From: Paucibacter sp963740455
GTDB lineage: Bacteria > Pseudomonadota > Gammaproteobacteria > Burkholderiales > Burkholderiaceae_C
Direction: 5' to 3'
Assembly (NCBI GenBank): GCA_963740455.1
Contig: CAVUEF010000018.1
Span: forward strand, 3,275 to 67,274
Length of the DNA: 64,000 nt
In this document: one piece after another, positions 8,047 to 16,822 of the stretch
Numbering within the stretch: the stretch's first letter is position 1
Layout: every line of letters starts with the position of its first letter
Notes under the pieces: model-generated
Database searches by the model: none
What the model saw: only the letters and a program-made list of their open reading frames with translations
What the model was told of the DNA's origin: nothing
Translations under genes and position numbers: made by a program

Positions 8047-10173
8047 TCAGCGTCCCAGCTGCTGCCACAGATAGCTGAATTCGAGCGCTTGTAGCGTGGC
8101 GCGTTGCTCGTTATCGGCGGCGCCGCCGTGGCCGCCTTCGATGTTCTCGTAGTACAGCACGTCGTGGCCTTGCTCGAGCATGCGCGCGGTCATCTTGCGC
8201 GCATGGCCCGGGTGCACGCGGTCGTCGCGCGTCGAGGTGGTGAACAGGACACTCGGATATTTGACGCCGGCCAAGACGTTCTGATACGGGCTGTACTTGG
8301 AGATGAAGGCCCACTCGGCAGCGCTGTCGGGGTCGCCGTATTCGGCCATCCACGAGGCGCCTGCCAGCAGGAGGTGATAGCGGCGCATGTCGAGCAGCGG
8401 GACCTGGCAGACGACGGCCTTGAAGAGGTCGGGGCGCTGCACAAAGGTGGCGCCGACCAGCAGGCCGCCATTGCTGCCGCCCATGATGCCCAGGTGCGGC
8501 GTCGAGGTGATGTGGCGCTTGATCAGGTCTTCGGCCACGGCGATGAAGTCGTCATAGCTGCGCTGCTTGTGGGCCTTGATGGCAGCCTGGTGCCACTGCG
8601 GCCCGTATTCGCCGCCGCCGCGCAGATTGGCCACCACCAGCACGCCGCCGCGCTGGTACCAGGCCTTGCCGAAACCGCCCGAATACCAGGGCTGCAGCGA
8701 GACCTCGAAGCCGCCGTAACCATAGAGCAGGGTCGGATTGAGGCCGTCGGCCTTGGCTCCCTTGGGCCAGACCACGAAGTAGGGCACGCGGGTGCCGTCC
8801 TGGCTGACGGCGAACAATTGCTCGACCTTCATGCCGTCGGCATTGAACTGCGATGATCGGGATTTGAGCAACTCGCGGGTGTCGCTGCCGGCCTGGCCCA
8901 GCAGCAGCGAGTCTGGGGTCAGAAAGTCGGCGTAGTTCATCAGGTAATGCTCGGCCAGCGCATCCCTGGGCAGCATCGGGTCATGCAGGCTCACCACGCT
9001 CAAGTGGCCGGGGGCAGGCGCGGCGACGACGCGGTGGCTGAGCATTGCGCCGTCGACGCGCCACTCTTCGAGACGGCTCGTGACGTCCTCGTTGATGGTC
9101 AGCAGCAGATGCTCGCGTGTGTGGGTGAAGCTGTCGAGCGAGCGCGTCGCGCTGGGCGTGAACAGGGCACGCAGGTCGCGCCGCCCCTTCAGATAGTCGG
9201 CCGCATCGGCGAGCAGCAGCGAGCCGCTGACATGGGTCTGGTCGCCGAGCTTCCAGTCGCTCTTCAGATTGATCAGCAGCTTGTCGCGCCAGAACATGGC
9301 GTTGGCGTCGCTGGGCAGGTCGAGCTCGACCAGTTTGCCATCGGCGCCGAGCAGGAACTGCCGGGTGTTGTAGAAGTCGAGCGCGCGGCTGAACACGGTG
9401 CGCTCGAATCCCGGCGTGCGATCGACGCTGACCTGCGCCGCCACGTCCTTGACATCGGCTTCGAACAGCTGCGTTGCCGCCGACAAGGGCGTGCCGCGCC
9501 GCCAGCGCTTGATGATGCGGGGGTAGCCCGAAGCCGTCATCGATCCGGGGCCGAAATCGGTGGCCACATAAATCGTGTCGGTGTCCATCCATTCGACCTC
9601 CAGCTTGGCCTCTGGCAGGGCGAAGCCGTCGGCGACGAATTGCCTGGACGTCACATCGAACTCGCGCATCACCTTGGCGTCGGCGCCGCCGCGCGACATC
9701 AGGAGCAGGCAGCGCTGGTAGTCGGGTGCCAGGCATACCGATCCGCCCCAGACCCAGTTCTCGCCTTCCTTGGCGGCCAGCGCGTCCAGATCGAGCACGG
9801 TCAGCCAGGCGGGATCGGGCTTGCGGTATTCGCTCAGCGAAGTGCGACGCCACAGGCCGCGCTTGTGGTCGGCGTCCTGCCAGAGGTTGTAAAGCCAGTC
9901 GCCGCGGCGCGTGATGGCGGGGATGCGATCCTTGGCATTCAGCACAGCCAGCATTTCGGCGCGAATCGGCGCGTAGTCGGCGCGCGACTGCAAGATCTTT
10001 TGCGTGCCGGCGTTGCGCTCGCGCACCCAGTCCAGGGCCTTTTGCCCCTGCACGTCTTCAAGCCATAGATAGGGGTCGTCGCTTGGGTTAGGTTGCGCCA
10101 TGGCGGGGTGAATCAAGAGGGTTATCGAGAGCAGGCCGAGCAGGCCCAGGCCACGTTTGAACAGGATTCTCAA
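8047..10173 (-). CDS. Secreted prolyl oligopeptidase (S9A family)
   Basis: This 708-residue serine peptidase has a signal peptide (cleavage probably after AMA, about residue 26), so it probably acts in the periplasm or outside the cell. The N-terminal half is the beta-propeller gate of the S9A family. The C-terminal half is an alpha/beta hydrolase with nucleophile S567 in GGSNGG, an acid at about D650-651 in RDDRVHP and H682 in EGGHGG. The start is a TTG at 10173 with a clear GGAG site 9-12 bases upstream; the open frame continues far upstream only by chance and overlaps yaeQ. The enzyme cleaves short peptides after proline. Confidence 0.88.
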   Translation of the reverse strand: MRILFKRGLGLLGLLSITLLIHPAMAQPNPSDDPYLWLEDVQGQKALDWVRERNAGTQKILQSRADYAPIRAEMLAVLNAKDRIPAITRRGDWLYNLWQDADHKRGLWRRTSLSEYRKPDPAWLTVLDLDALAAKEGENWVWGGSVCLAPDYQRCLLLMSRGGADAKVMREFDVTSRQFVADGFALPEAKLEVEWMDTDTIYVATDFGPGSMTASGYPRIIKRWRRGTPLSAATQLFEADVKDVAAQVSVDRTPGFERTVFSRALDFYNTRQFLLGADGKLVELDLPSDANAMFWRDKLLINLKSDWKLGDQTHVSGSLLLADAADYLKGRRDLRALFTPSATRSLDSFTHTREHLLLTINEDVTSRLEEWRVDGAMLSHRVVAAPAPGHLSVVSLHDPMLPRDALAEHYLMNYADFLTPDSLLLGQAGSDTRELLKSRSSQFNADGMKVEQLFAVSQDGTRVPYFVVWPKGAKADGLNPTLLYGYGGFEVSLQPWYSGGFGKAWYQRGGVLVVANLRGGGEYGPQWHQAAIKAHKQRSYDDFIAVAEDLIKRHITSTPHLGIMGGSNGGLLVGATFVQRPDLFKAVVCQVPLLDMRRYHLLLAGASWMAEYGDPDSAAEWAFISKYSPYQNVLAGVKYPSVLFTTSTRDDRVHPGHARKMTARMLEQGHDVLYYENIEGGHGGAADNEQRATLQALEFSYLWQQLGR

Positions 10174-10211
10174 TGAACGATCTCCGATGCGTGGCAGCTG
10201 GTGGCCGCCCA

Positions 10212-10769
10212 CTACTGAGGGACTTTCAAGGCGCGCGGCGTGATCTCCACGCTGCCGCGCCCAGTGGACAGATAGACGGTGCCGTCTTGCACGCTGATCT
10301 GCAACTGCATGCTGCGCTCGGCCAGCGCAGCCATCGCCTGGCTTTGCGCGGCGTCGATCTGCCACACGGCCAGACGCGGCGCGCGCGTGAGCTTGGCTTC
10401 GACGCCGGCCCACCAGATCGGCGTGCTGCTGCTGTGGCTGTAGACGGTGACGCGTTCGGCGCGGCCATGCGCCTTCATCAGGCGGCGCTCGTCGGGCTGC
10501 CCCATGTCCAGCCAGTGCACGACCTGGCCGGTGAGGTCGCGTTGCCAGAGGTCGGGCTCGTCGGTGTCCCACAGGCTTTTCGCGAATTCGAGCTTGCCCT
10601 GGTGATCGTCGGAGGGCACATGCAGGGCGAACGCCAGCACGCGCAACATCATGCGTTCGTCGTTTTCGGACGGATGGCGCGCAATCGTCAGCATGTGCTC
10701 GCCGTAGACGCCTCGGTCCATGTCCGAGAGTTGCAGCGTTGCCTTGTAAATCGTGGCCTTGATTGCCAT
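10212..10769 (-). CDS. yaeQ: YaeQ family protein
   Basis: This 185-residue protein begins MAIKATIYKATLQLSDMDRG, the hallmark N-terminus of the YaeQ family, and keeps the family's usual length. YaeQ has a PD-(D/E)xK nuclease-like fold, but its cellular function is not settled. The ATG at 10769 matches the family N-terminus; an upstream in-frame GTG/ATG extension lacks similarity. It lies 38 bases before the prolyl oligopeptidase start on the same strand, so co-transcription is possible. Confidence 0.9.
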   Translation of the reverse strand: MAIKATIYKATLQLSDMDRGVYGEHMLTIARHPSENDERMMLRVLAFALHVPSDDHQGKLEFAKSLWDTDEPDLWQRDLTGQVVHWLDMGQPDERRLMKAHGRAERVTVYSHSSSTPIWWAGVEAKLTRAPRLAVWQIDAAQSQAMAALAERSMQLQISVQDGTVYLSTGRGSVEITPRALKVPQ

Positions 10770-11133
10770 GGGTTCGGTGAAGTCTTGCGGACCACACTTT
10801 GCTGAACTCGGCAAGCGCGGACCCTCGACAGATGAGGTGATCGGGTCGCGAATTAGATCATGGTCAAACACTGTGCAGGGCGGGACCACATTTACGCAGC
10901 AGGGTCTGCTACCCTAAGCCATGCCCTGGGACACCTCACTTCAGCTTGATTCTCTGCTCGATGCGAGGAGCCCGCTGCGCGCTTCGGATTCGAAGGGCGC
11001 CGGAGCATCTTTGCAAGGTCTGGGTCCCGACGGAAGGCTGATGCGCAAGACGGTTCTATCGAACCGTGCGCCGCTGCCATTGATCTCCGTTGCGGCTTGG
11101 GTTCGTCAAAAGCGACATTCTTGAGGAAGACTA
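10770..11133. other. Intergenic region between yaeQ and the RquA-like locus
   Basis: This 364-base gap divides divergent transcription units. A GAGGAAG ribosome-binding site for the 11134 start lies at its right end. A 67-codon open frame (10921-11124) was examined; it has poor third-position bias and no recognisable motif, so it is not called. Confidence 0.4.
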
Positions 11134-11269
11134 ATGGGTACCTGGATCGCGAACACAATTTTCGGGCTGCTGTTTGTGCTGGCAGCCACCGGCTTGTTCT
11201 TCTTTGTGGCGACCCGCGGCACCTTGCTGATCCGCGGTCATGTCGTCAGCGCAGAACAGCGCCAAATCG
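11134..11269 (+). other. Coding segment for a membrane helix, out of frame with the RquA-like gene
   Basis: An ATG at 11134 with a strong GAGGAAG site opens a frame whose first 45 or so codons have good GC-rich third positions and encode one membrane helix (IFGLLFVLAATGLFFFVATRG). Around 11240-11270 the codon bias collapses in this frame and appears in the frame one base later, which is that of the RquA-like methyltransferase. The original frame stays open to 11580, but its translation is Arg/Gly-rich and looks non-coding. This is either the N-terminus of a gene broken by a +1 shift or a tiny membrane peptide overlapping the next gene. Confidence 0.5.
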
Positions 11270-11926
11270 CATGTGTATCCGCTGTATTCGAATATGCGGC
11301 TGATCAAGCTGGTCGATTTCCAGCCCGTCATTTCGGCCATTCTGCTGTTCCAGTATCACCGGTTGGTGTCGAAAATCGTCGCAGGCCTGGAGGCGTCGGA
11401 TTTGAAAGACAAGAAGGTGCTGGTGACTTCGTGTGCCTTTGGCAACGTGATACCCAGGGTCGTCGATGCGGCGCTTCAAGCGGGCGCCGAGCGCGTGCTG
11501 GTGGCCGACATCATTCAGAACGAGCTCACCCACGCCGAATCCAAGCTTGTCCAGTTCGCCGGAAAGGTCGAGTTCATTGAAGACAATGCGACCGCGATGC
11601 GCCAGCCCAGCGGCTCGGTCGATGCCAATGTGATGTTCTTCCTGCTGCATGAACTGCCGCATGAGCTCAAGATCAAGGCCTTGAGCGAGGCCGGCCGCGT
11701 GCTCGCACCCGGCGGGAAACTCTATCTCGGCGAGTTCCATCGGCCCGAGCTGTGGGTGCTGAGGGCGCTGAGCTGGACCTACTTCAAAGTGTTTGAGCCG
11801 CTCGGTCTGGCGCTCTGGGACACGCATGATCCTCTCCAATGTCTGGAGGCCATGGGCGGCTGGAAGTGCGAGCGCACCACCGTCTTCCACGGCAATTTCC
11901 AGATCATCACGGCAACCAAGCTGTAA
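11240..11926 (+). CDS. RquA-like class I SAM-dependent methyltransferase
   Basis: This 228-residue protein has the Rossmann-type methyltransferase core. A modified motif I, VLVTSCAFGN (residues 60-69), replaces the usual GxGxG, and is followed by an acidic strand end (VLVADI), FFLLHELPHE and LAPGGKLYLGEFHRPE. The atypical motif I, the FFLLHE block and the segment FEPLGLALW resemble RquA, the enzyme that starts rhodoquinone synthesis from ubiquinone in some Rhodospirillales and Burkholderiales. Assignment is from memory of family motifs. A generic methyltransferase is the alternative. The ATG at 11240 has only a weak ribosome site; translation may instead come from the membrane segment at 11134 by a frame switch. 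Confidence 0.6.
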   Translation: MSSAQNSAKSHVYPLYSNMRLIKLVDFQPVISAILLFQYHRLVSKIVAGLEASDLKDKKVLVTSCAFGNVIPRVVDAALQAGAERVLVADIIQNELTHAESKLVQFAGKVEFIEDNATAMRQPSGSVDANVMFFLLHELPHELKIKALSEAGRVLAPGGKLYLGEFHRPELWVLRALSWTYFKVFEPLGLALWDTHDPLQCLEAMGGWKCERTTVFHGNFQIITATKL

Positions 11927-12019
11927 GCGCTCCAGCCAGCCCCTGGCCACCGGGTCCGGCAACGATTCGCCTCCGACATGGAGGACAATGACGGCTTTTC
12001 CCAGCAGCTCAGGCGCACC

Positions 12020-12292
12020 ATGTCCCTCAAGAAGCAAGACCTCGCCCATCAGATGGCGGCCAAGATCGAGTCGAAGATGAAAGGCCCCGCCGTCCCCGGG
12101 CGCTTCGGCCAAGGCACGGGCGATCTGTTCGACCGCAAGGAGCAGCGCCGTCGCGACGCCGCTGCCGGCCTCGTTCCTTTCGCCTGCAAATTGCCGGCCG
12201 AACTGACCGAGCAATTGCGCGAGAAGGCTAAAAAGCACGAGGGTGGCATGAACGCCCTGGTCGCAGAGTTGCTGCAACGCGCCCTGAGCTGA
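12020..12292 (+). CDS. Conserved small basic protein, unknown function
   Basis: This 90-residue protein is rich in Lys, Arg and Gln. Its C-terminus (KLPAELTEQLREKAKKHEGG then MNALVAELLQRAL) resembles a ribbon-helix-helix or CopG-like DNA-binding unit, with a strand (FACKLPAEL) followed by two amphipathic helices. The N-terminal half (about residues 1-45) is basic and probably disordered. An in-frame ATG at 11978 would add 14 residues; neither start has a strong ribosome site, and 12020 is preferred because MSLKKQDLAHQM begins the charged helix. It stands alone, without a toxin-like partner. Confidence 0.6.
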   Translation: MSLKKQDLAHQMAAKIESKMKGPAVPGRFGQGTGDLFDRKEQRRRDAAAGLVPFACKLPAELTEQLREKAKKHEGGMNALVAELLQRALS

Positions 12293-12387
12293 GCCGGGTC
12301 CGCGCACCCGTCCGGGGTAGCGCCCGGGGCGCGTCGAACCTGTCCAGGCGGGCACCTTCAACCCCTATCCTCCGTCGAGTTTTTGCC

Positions 12388-13068
12388 ATGAAACGTTTTC
12401 TTCTCTTGTGCAGTGCCGCCCTGATGCTGCAGACCGGTGTCTTTGCCCAGACCTCAGCGCCCAAGCCTGCGCTCAAGTCAGGCGCCAAGACTGGCCCCAA
12501 GGCTGCACCGAAGCCGGCAACGCCGGCATCGGCCGAAACAGCGCCCCCCAAGACACCGTTGCTGACGCGCGAGGAATTGCGTGCCTGCAAGAAGATGGTG
12601 GACGAGAACATGGCGCAGGCGACTGCCATCAACCTGGCCAATGCCGAACTCGCTCCTGAGCGCGATGCGCTGAAGAAGCTCGGCGAGGAACTCAAGCAAG
12701 CGATGCAGACCCACAAGGACGGCATGGCGAGTCTGACGCAGGAGCGCGCCGACCTGCTCAAGGCCGGTCAAGACCTGCAGGCCAAGACCAAGGACATGGA
12801 CAAAGAAGAAGGCGAAGCCGCCGTGGCGGCCTACAACGCCAAGGCCACTGCGTTCACCGCACGCGCCGATGCCTACAACGCGACCGGGGCGTCGCTGAAC
12901 GCGCAAGTTGTTGCGCACGGCGAACGAGTCACCAAGTACAACAAGAACAAGGACGAGTTGCTGGCGCACGAAGACGCCTACAAGCGTGGCAGCGCGGCGT
13001 GGAAGGCGGCTTGCTTCGACCGTCGCTACGACGAGGCCGACGAAATCGCCATCAAGAACGGCAAGTAA
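12388..13068 (+). CDS. Secreted coiled-coil protein of unknown function
   Basis: The 226-residue product starts with a clear signal peptide (MKRFLLLCSAALMLQTGVFA, cut before QTS). An Ala/Pro/Lys-rich linker (about 22-55) and a long charged, heptad-like helical region (about 60-200) follow. Two cysteines (near C70 and C211) could form a disulfide in the periplasm. The fold resembles periplasmic coiled-coil scaffolds, but no family is recognised with confidence. Good coding bias across the frame supports a real gene. Confidence 0.65.
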   Translation: MKRFLLLCSAALMLQTGVFAQTSAPKPALKSGAKTGPKAAPKPATPASAETAPPKTPLLTREELRACKKMVDENMAQATAINLANAELAPERDALKKLGEELKQAMQTHKDGMASLTQERADLLKAGQDLQAKTKDMDKEEGEAAVAAYNAKATAFTARADAYNATGASLNAQVVAHGERVTKYNKNKDELLAHEDAYKRGSAAWKAACFDRRYDEADEIAIKNGK

Positions 13069-13179
13069 TTCACTGGCACTCGACCGCTGCGATCCGGCGG
13101 CTTGGCGCACTGCGGACCAGCCGGCGCGGCGCGCTGCCGCTGGCGGCCCGTGCGTCGAGGTCAGGTGAAGCTTGGACGC

Positions 13180-13557
13180 TCACGCCTGCACGGCAAACAA
13201 GGCGTCCAGTCCGCCCAGAAACTTCCGGAAATCGATGGGCTTGGTCCAGTAGTCCGAAAATCCCATCTGCCGCGCGCGCGCGATGTCTTCGGGCAAGGCG
13301 TTGGCCGACACCGCGATGCACGGCGTGAGGGCGGTCAGACGGTGGCTGCGCAGCCGGCGCAAGACCTCGAAACCATCGATGTCGGGCAGTTGCATGTCGA
13401 TCAGAATCAGCGCGGGCGCAAGCCGCAGCGCCAGCTCGACGCCGCTGATACCGTCCGCTGCGCAATCGAGCTTGAGATGCGTACGCGTCGCCACCAATTC
13501 CTGCACCACCAAGGTGTTGACCGGGTTGTCTTCTATGTAGATCAGCTGATGTCGCAT
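13180..13557 (-). CDS. Stand-alone response-regulator receiver domain
   Basis: This 125-residue single-domain receiver (CheY-like) has the acidic pair in IYIEDNP, the phospho-acceptor D in LILIDMQLPDIDG and the conserved lysine in DYWTKPIDF. There is no output domain. The IEDNPVN start and TKPID end resemble the C-terminal receivers of hybrid histidine kinases more than chemotaxis CheY, so it may accept phosphate from a hybrid kinase encoded elsewhere. The ATG at 13557 begins at the first beta-strand; the longer open frame adds unrelated residues. Confidence 0.8.
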   Translation of the reverse strand: MRHQLIYIEDNPVNTLVVQELVATRTHLKLDCAADGISGVELALRLAPALILIDMQLPDIDGFEVLRRLRSHRLTALTPCIAVSANALPEDIARARQMGFSDYWTKPIDFRKFLGGLDALFAVQA

Positions 13558-13642
13558 CGACGCTTGGGTTGACTCTGGGGCGGTGGGGTACAGAGCCTTC
13601 GACCACGCCTGGCGTGAGACTGACGCTCCGTCCTCCAAGGAA

Positions 13643-13783
13643 TTACTTCTTCTTCTTGCTCCGATCGGCCACCACGGTGGTCATCGTGGGCATGACTGCC
13701 CCAGCCGAAATGGGTTTGGGCGGAGCGCTGTCCTTCTTGGGCTTCTTCGCTTCCTTGTTGGTTTTTTGCTGACCTTTGGCCAT
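13643..13783 (-). CDS. Small lysine-rich protein (46 residues)
   Basis: This tiny gene encodes MAKGQQKTNKEAKKPKKD followed by a Pro/Ala stretch and a terminal run of lysines. An AGGAGA ribosome site sits just before the ATG at 13783. Proteins beginning MAKGQ.R/K.NKEAKKPKKD are a recurring small family in proteobacteria with no assigned function. The strong positive charge suggests nucleic-acid or ribosome contact (inference). It lies head-to-head with the serine hydrolase at 13976. Confidence 0.65.
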   Translation of the reverse strand: MAKGQQKTNKEAKKPKKDSAPPKPISAGAVMPTMTTVVADRSKKKK

Positions 13784-13975
13784 GAGGTTCTCCTGGAATG
13801 CTGTGCCAAGGCACGGGATGGTTGCACCGTGCATTGTCGCCTTGGCAGAGCGCCTTGTTGCGACGCCTTGTCGCAAAATGTTGCGGCCGAACAGCACAAT
13901 TTTCGAGCCCGGGACAAGCGACACAGCAGGCATCGCTATGCTGGGGCTCTCGGAAGCTTCAACCCGGCTCACCAC

Positions 13976-15175
13976 ATGCCCCCGAATTCATACGCCAACG
14001 CCTTGCCTTGTTGCACGCCCGAAGAGGCTGGCCTGAGCCGGACCCGACTTGAACAGTTGCGCGGCGTGCTCTTGCACGATGTGCAAGGCCGACGCCTGCC
14101 TGGCGCGGTGTGGCTGCTGGCGCGCGGCGGCAAGCTCGCCTGCCAGCAGGCGATAGGGCACTTGCGGCCCGACGACGCCAACCCGATGCCGCTGGACGCC
14201 TTGTTTCGCATCTACTCGATGACCAAGCCGCTGGTCTCGGTGGCGATGATGATGTTGGTGGAGCAAGGGCGCGCGCTGCTCAGCGATCCGGTGTCGCGCT
14301 ATATCCCGGCCTTCGCGCAATCCAAGGTGGCCGTGCCGGGCAAGAACGGCCTGGACTTGCAGCCGCAGCAGACACCCGCCACCTTGCAGGATTTGCTGCG
14401 CCACACGGCCGGTTTCACCTATGCCTTTACCGGCAATTCTCCGGTCCAGCAACTGTATGAGCAGGCCGGGCTCGGCAACGGCCTGCGCACCAACGCCGAA
14501 TTTTGCGCCGCGCTGGCAGACCTGCCGCTGGCGTATCAGCCGGGCAGTTGCTGGGCCTACAGTCATGCCACCGACGTGCTGGGCCACGTGATCGAGATCA
14601 TCAGCGGTGAGACGCTCGGTGTGCATCTGCAAAGCCGGGTGCTGGCGCCGCTGCGCATGCACGACACCGGTTTCAGCGTGCCGCCGGATCAACAGCACCG
14701 CATCGCCGAACCGTTTGCGGTCTGCCCGGACAGTGGCACGCCAGTGCAACTGCTCGATCCGCGTGGGCCGGCGCGTTTCGAATCGGGTGGCGGTGGCTTG
14801 ATGTCGAGCGCACCGGACTACGCGCGGTTCCTGATGATGCTGCGCAATCGCGGTGAGCTCGACGGCGTGCGGCTGCTTTCGCCGCAGACCTTGGCTTTCA
14901 TGACTGCCGACCATTTGGGCGACATGCCCTGCGAGCCCGGCCTGCTCGATCCGGGCCATGGTTTCGGTCTCGGATTTTCGGTGCGCAAGGAGACGGGAAG
15001 GGCGCCCGTGCCCGGTGCCGCGGGCACCTACTACTGGGGTGGCGTGGCCGGTACCAGCTTCTGGGTTGATCCGGCGAACGATTTGTTTGCGCTGCTGCTG
15101 ACCCAGGCGCCGCTTCAACGCGTGCACTACCGGCAATTGTTCCGGCACATGGTGTACGGCGCGCTGACGCGTTGA
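13976..15175 (+). CDS. Serine hydrolase of the class C beta-lactamase / EstB esterase family
   Basis: This 399-residue protein has the class C penicillin-binding fold. The SxxK motif is S81-M-T-K84 and the YxN-equivalent is Y195-S-H197, the YSH variant common in esterases of this family. HTAGFTYAF and a C-terminal GG(V)AGTSFW strand replace the KTG box. No signal peptide is seen, so it probably acts in the cytoplasm, which argues for an esterase or transesterase rather than a beta-lactamase. The ATG at 13976 is chosen because the upstream open frame overlaps the divergent small gene and is Arg/His-rich. Confidence 0.82.
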   Translation: MPPNSYANALPCCTPEEAGLSRTRLEQLRGVLLHDVQGRRLPGAVWLLARGGKLACQQAIGHLRPDDANPMPLDALFRIYSMTKPLVSVAMMMLVEQGRALLSDPVSRYIPAFAQSKVAVPGKNGLDLQPQQTPATLQDLLRHTAGFTYAFTGNSPVQQLYEQAGLGNGLRTNAEFCAALADLPLAYQPGSCWAYSHATDVLGHVIEIISGETLGVHLQSRVLAPLRMHDTGFSVPPDQQHRIAEPFAVCPDSGTPVQLLDPRGPARFESGGGGLMSSAPDYARFLMMLRNRGELDGVRLLSPQTLAFMTADHLGDMPCEPGLLDPGHGFGLGFSVRKETGRAPVPGAAGTYYWGGVAGTSFWVDPANDLFALLLTQAPLQRVHYRQLFRHMVYGALTR

Positions 15176-15307
15176 TGGGGGGAGCGGCTGTTATGCTGCA
15201 TGCGCCGGTGAATGCCCGGCGCCGCCTCTTCGCCCCGCATGGCCGCTCCGTGATGAGCGCGATGCCTGTTCGATCAGACCTCCGATGTCTTTGCGAACAC
15301 AGCCGCC

Positions 15308-16012
15308 ATGCCGGAACCCGTCCTCCTCTGTTCGCCAGCCGGTTATGCCATCAAGCATGGCGATGTCGACGTGGGCGCGACGCCCCTGCACATACGCTCG
15401 CTGCTCGATCGCCAGCAGTACCACGACCCCTTGGGTGAGGCCGAGCGCGCCGGCATTTCGACCGCGGCGTGGCCCTTGTTCGGCCTGGTCTGGCCTTCGG
15501 CGCGCGTACTGGCGGCCGAAATGCAGACCCACGCCTTGCTCGGTCTGAGCGTGCTCGAAGTGGGTTGCGGCCTGGGTCTGGCCAGTCTGGTGGTGCAGCA
15601 GCGCCATGGCAATGTGACTGCCAGCGACTGCCATCCGCTGGCGGGCGACTTCATGGCACACAACGCCAGGTTGAACCATCTGCCGGCACCGATCTACCTG
15701 ACCGGAAACTGGCGTGAACCCAGTCCGGCGCTGGGACGTTTCGATCTCATCATCGGCAGCGATCTGCTGTACGAGCGCGATCTGCCGGCGCTGCTGGCGG
15801 CCTTCATCGAATGCCACGCCAAGCCGCGCTGCGAGGTGGTGATCGTCGACCCGAACCGCGGCAACCGGGCGGCTTTCAACCGGCATATGCGCGACTTCGG
15901 CTACATCGGCACCGAACGCATGGTGGCGGTGTTGCCCGGCATCGACAAGGAGGCCTACCGAGGCCGAGTGCTGAGCTACACGCGCGAGCAGCTTGCCGTG
16001 ACGACGCAGTGA
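15308..16012 (+). CDS. SAM-dependent protein methyltransferase-like protein (METTL21/Methyltransf_16 type)
   Basis: This 234-residue protein shows motif I VLEVGCGLGLASL, the acidic strand TASDCHPL and post-motif IIGSDLLYERD, the arrangement of the METTL21/nicotinamide-methyltransferase-like family, many of whose members modify lysines. The N-terminal WPLFGLVWPSARVLA matches the family's WP..W/ALA segment. The target is unknown. It lies 52 bases before a short-chain dehydrogenase on the same strand. Confidence 0.75.
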   Translation: MPEPVLLCSPAGYAIKHGDVDVGATPLHIRSLLDRQQYHDPLGEAERAGISTAAWPLFGLVWPSARVLAAEMQTHALLGLSVLEVGCGLGLASLVVQQRHGNVTASDCHPLAGDFMAHNARLNHLPAPIYLTGNWREPSPALGRFDLIIGSDLLYERDLPALLAAFIECHAKPRCEVVIVDPNRGNRAAFNRHMRDFGYIGTERMVAVLPGIDKEAYRGRVLSYTREQLAVTTQ

Positions 16013-16064
16013 CCGCACGCCCGGGCCTATCATTGACGCCTCGCACACAAGGGGCTTGACGACG

Positions 16065-16817
16065 GTGGAATCGAAAATTGCCATGGTGACCGGCGCGGGT
16101 AGCGGTATCGGGCGTGCCGTCGCCCTGTCGCTGCTTGGCGCGGGCTGGTCGGTCGTGCTGACCGGGCGCCGCCAGGAAAAGCTCGATGAGGTCGCGCGCT
16201 CGGCCAGTGCTTTGAGCGCGCAATGTCTGGCCGTGGCCGCGGACGTGAGCCACGTGGCGGACGTGAACAGCTTGTTCGAAAAGACCCAGGCGCGCTTCGG
16301 TCGCCTCGATCTGCTGTTCAACAACGCGGGCGTGTTCGTGCCGGCGGTGCCGATCGACGAGCTGAGCGTGCTGGATTGGCAGAAGTCGGTGGATGTGAAT
16401 CTGACCGGCAGCTTCTTGTGTGCCCAGGCGGCCTTCCGTTTGATGAAGCGCCAGCAACCGCGGGGTGGACGCATCATCAACAACGGCTCGATATCGGCGC
16501 ACGCGCCACGCCCCAACTCGACGCCTTACACAGCGACCAAGCACGCCATCACGGGCCTGACCAAATGCCTGTCGCTGGACGGCCGTGCGTTCGACATCGC
16601 CTGCGGCCAGATCGACATCGGCAATGCGCTGACCGAAATGGCCGCGCCGATGACCCAGGGCGTGCGCCAGGCCAACGGTGAGATCGCCGTGGAGGCCGTG
16701 ATGGATGTGAAACATGTGGCGAGCGCCGTGCTTTACATGGCCAGCTTGCCCTTGGAAGCGAATGTGCAATTCATGACCGTGATGGCCAGCAAGATGCCAT
16801 TCGTCGGGCGAGGTTGA
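16065..16817 (+). CDS. Short-chain dehydrogenase/reductase
   Basis: This oxidoreductase of about 250 residues has a classical Rossmann dinucleotide site (VTGAGSGIGRAV), the NNAG motif, and the catalytic series S...Y-x-x-x-K in the segment running from NNGSIS to PYTATKHA. The Arg-Arg pair after beta-2 (LTGRRQEKL) favours NADP(H). The start is ambiguous: a TTG at 16056 is too close to the AAGGGG site, whereas the GTG at 16065 is 10 bases from it and is chosen; an ATG lies at 16083. The substrate is not predictable. Confidence 0.8.
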   Translation: MESKIAMVTGAGSGIGRAVALSLLGAGWSVVLTGRRQEKLDEVARSASALSAQCLAVAADVSHVADVNSLFEKTQARFGRLDLLFNNAGVFVPAVPIDELSVLDWQKSVDVNLTGSFLCAQAAFRLMKRQQPRGGRIINNGSISAHAPRPNSTPYTATKHAITGLTKCLSLDGRAFDIACGQIDIGNALTEMAAPMTQGVRQANGEIAVEAVMDVKHVASAVLYMASLPLEANVQFMTVMASKMPFVGRG

Positions 16818-16822
16818 ACGCG

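Noticed and set aside
10921..11124. A 67-codon frame before the RquA-like locus
   Set aside because: No ribosome site of note, weak codon bias and no recognisable motif.
13976..15175. An antibiotic-resistance beta-lactamase
   Set aside because: It has a YSH rather than YxN motif, no KTG box and no signal peptide, which fit an esterase-type serine hydrolase better.
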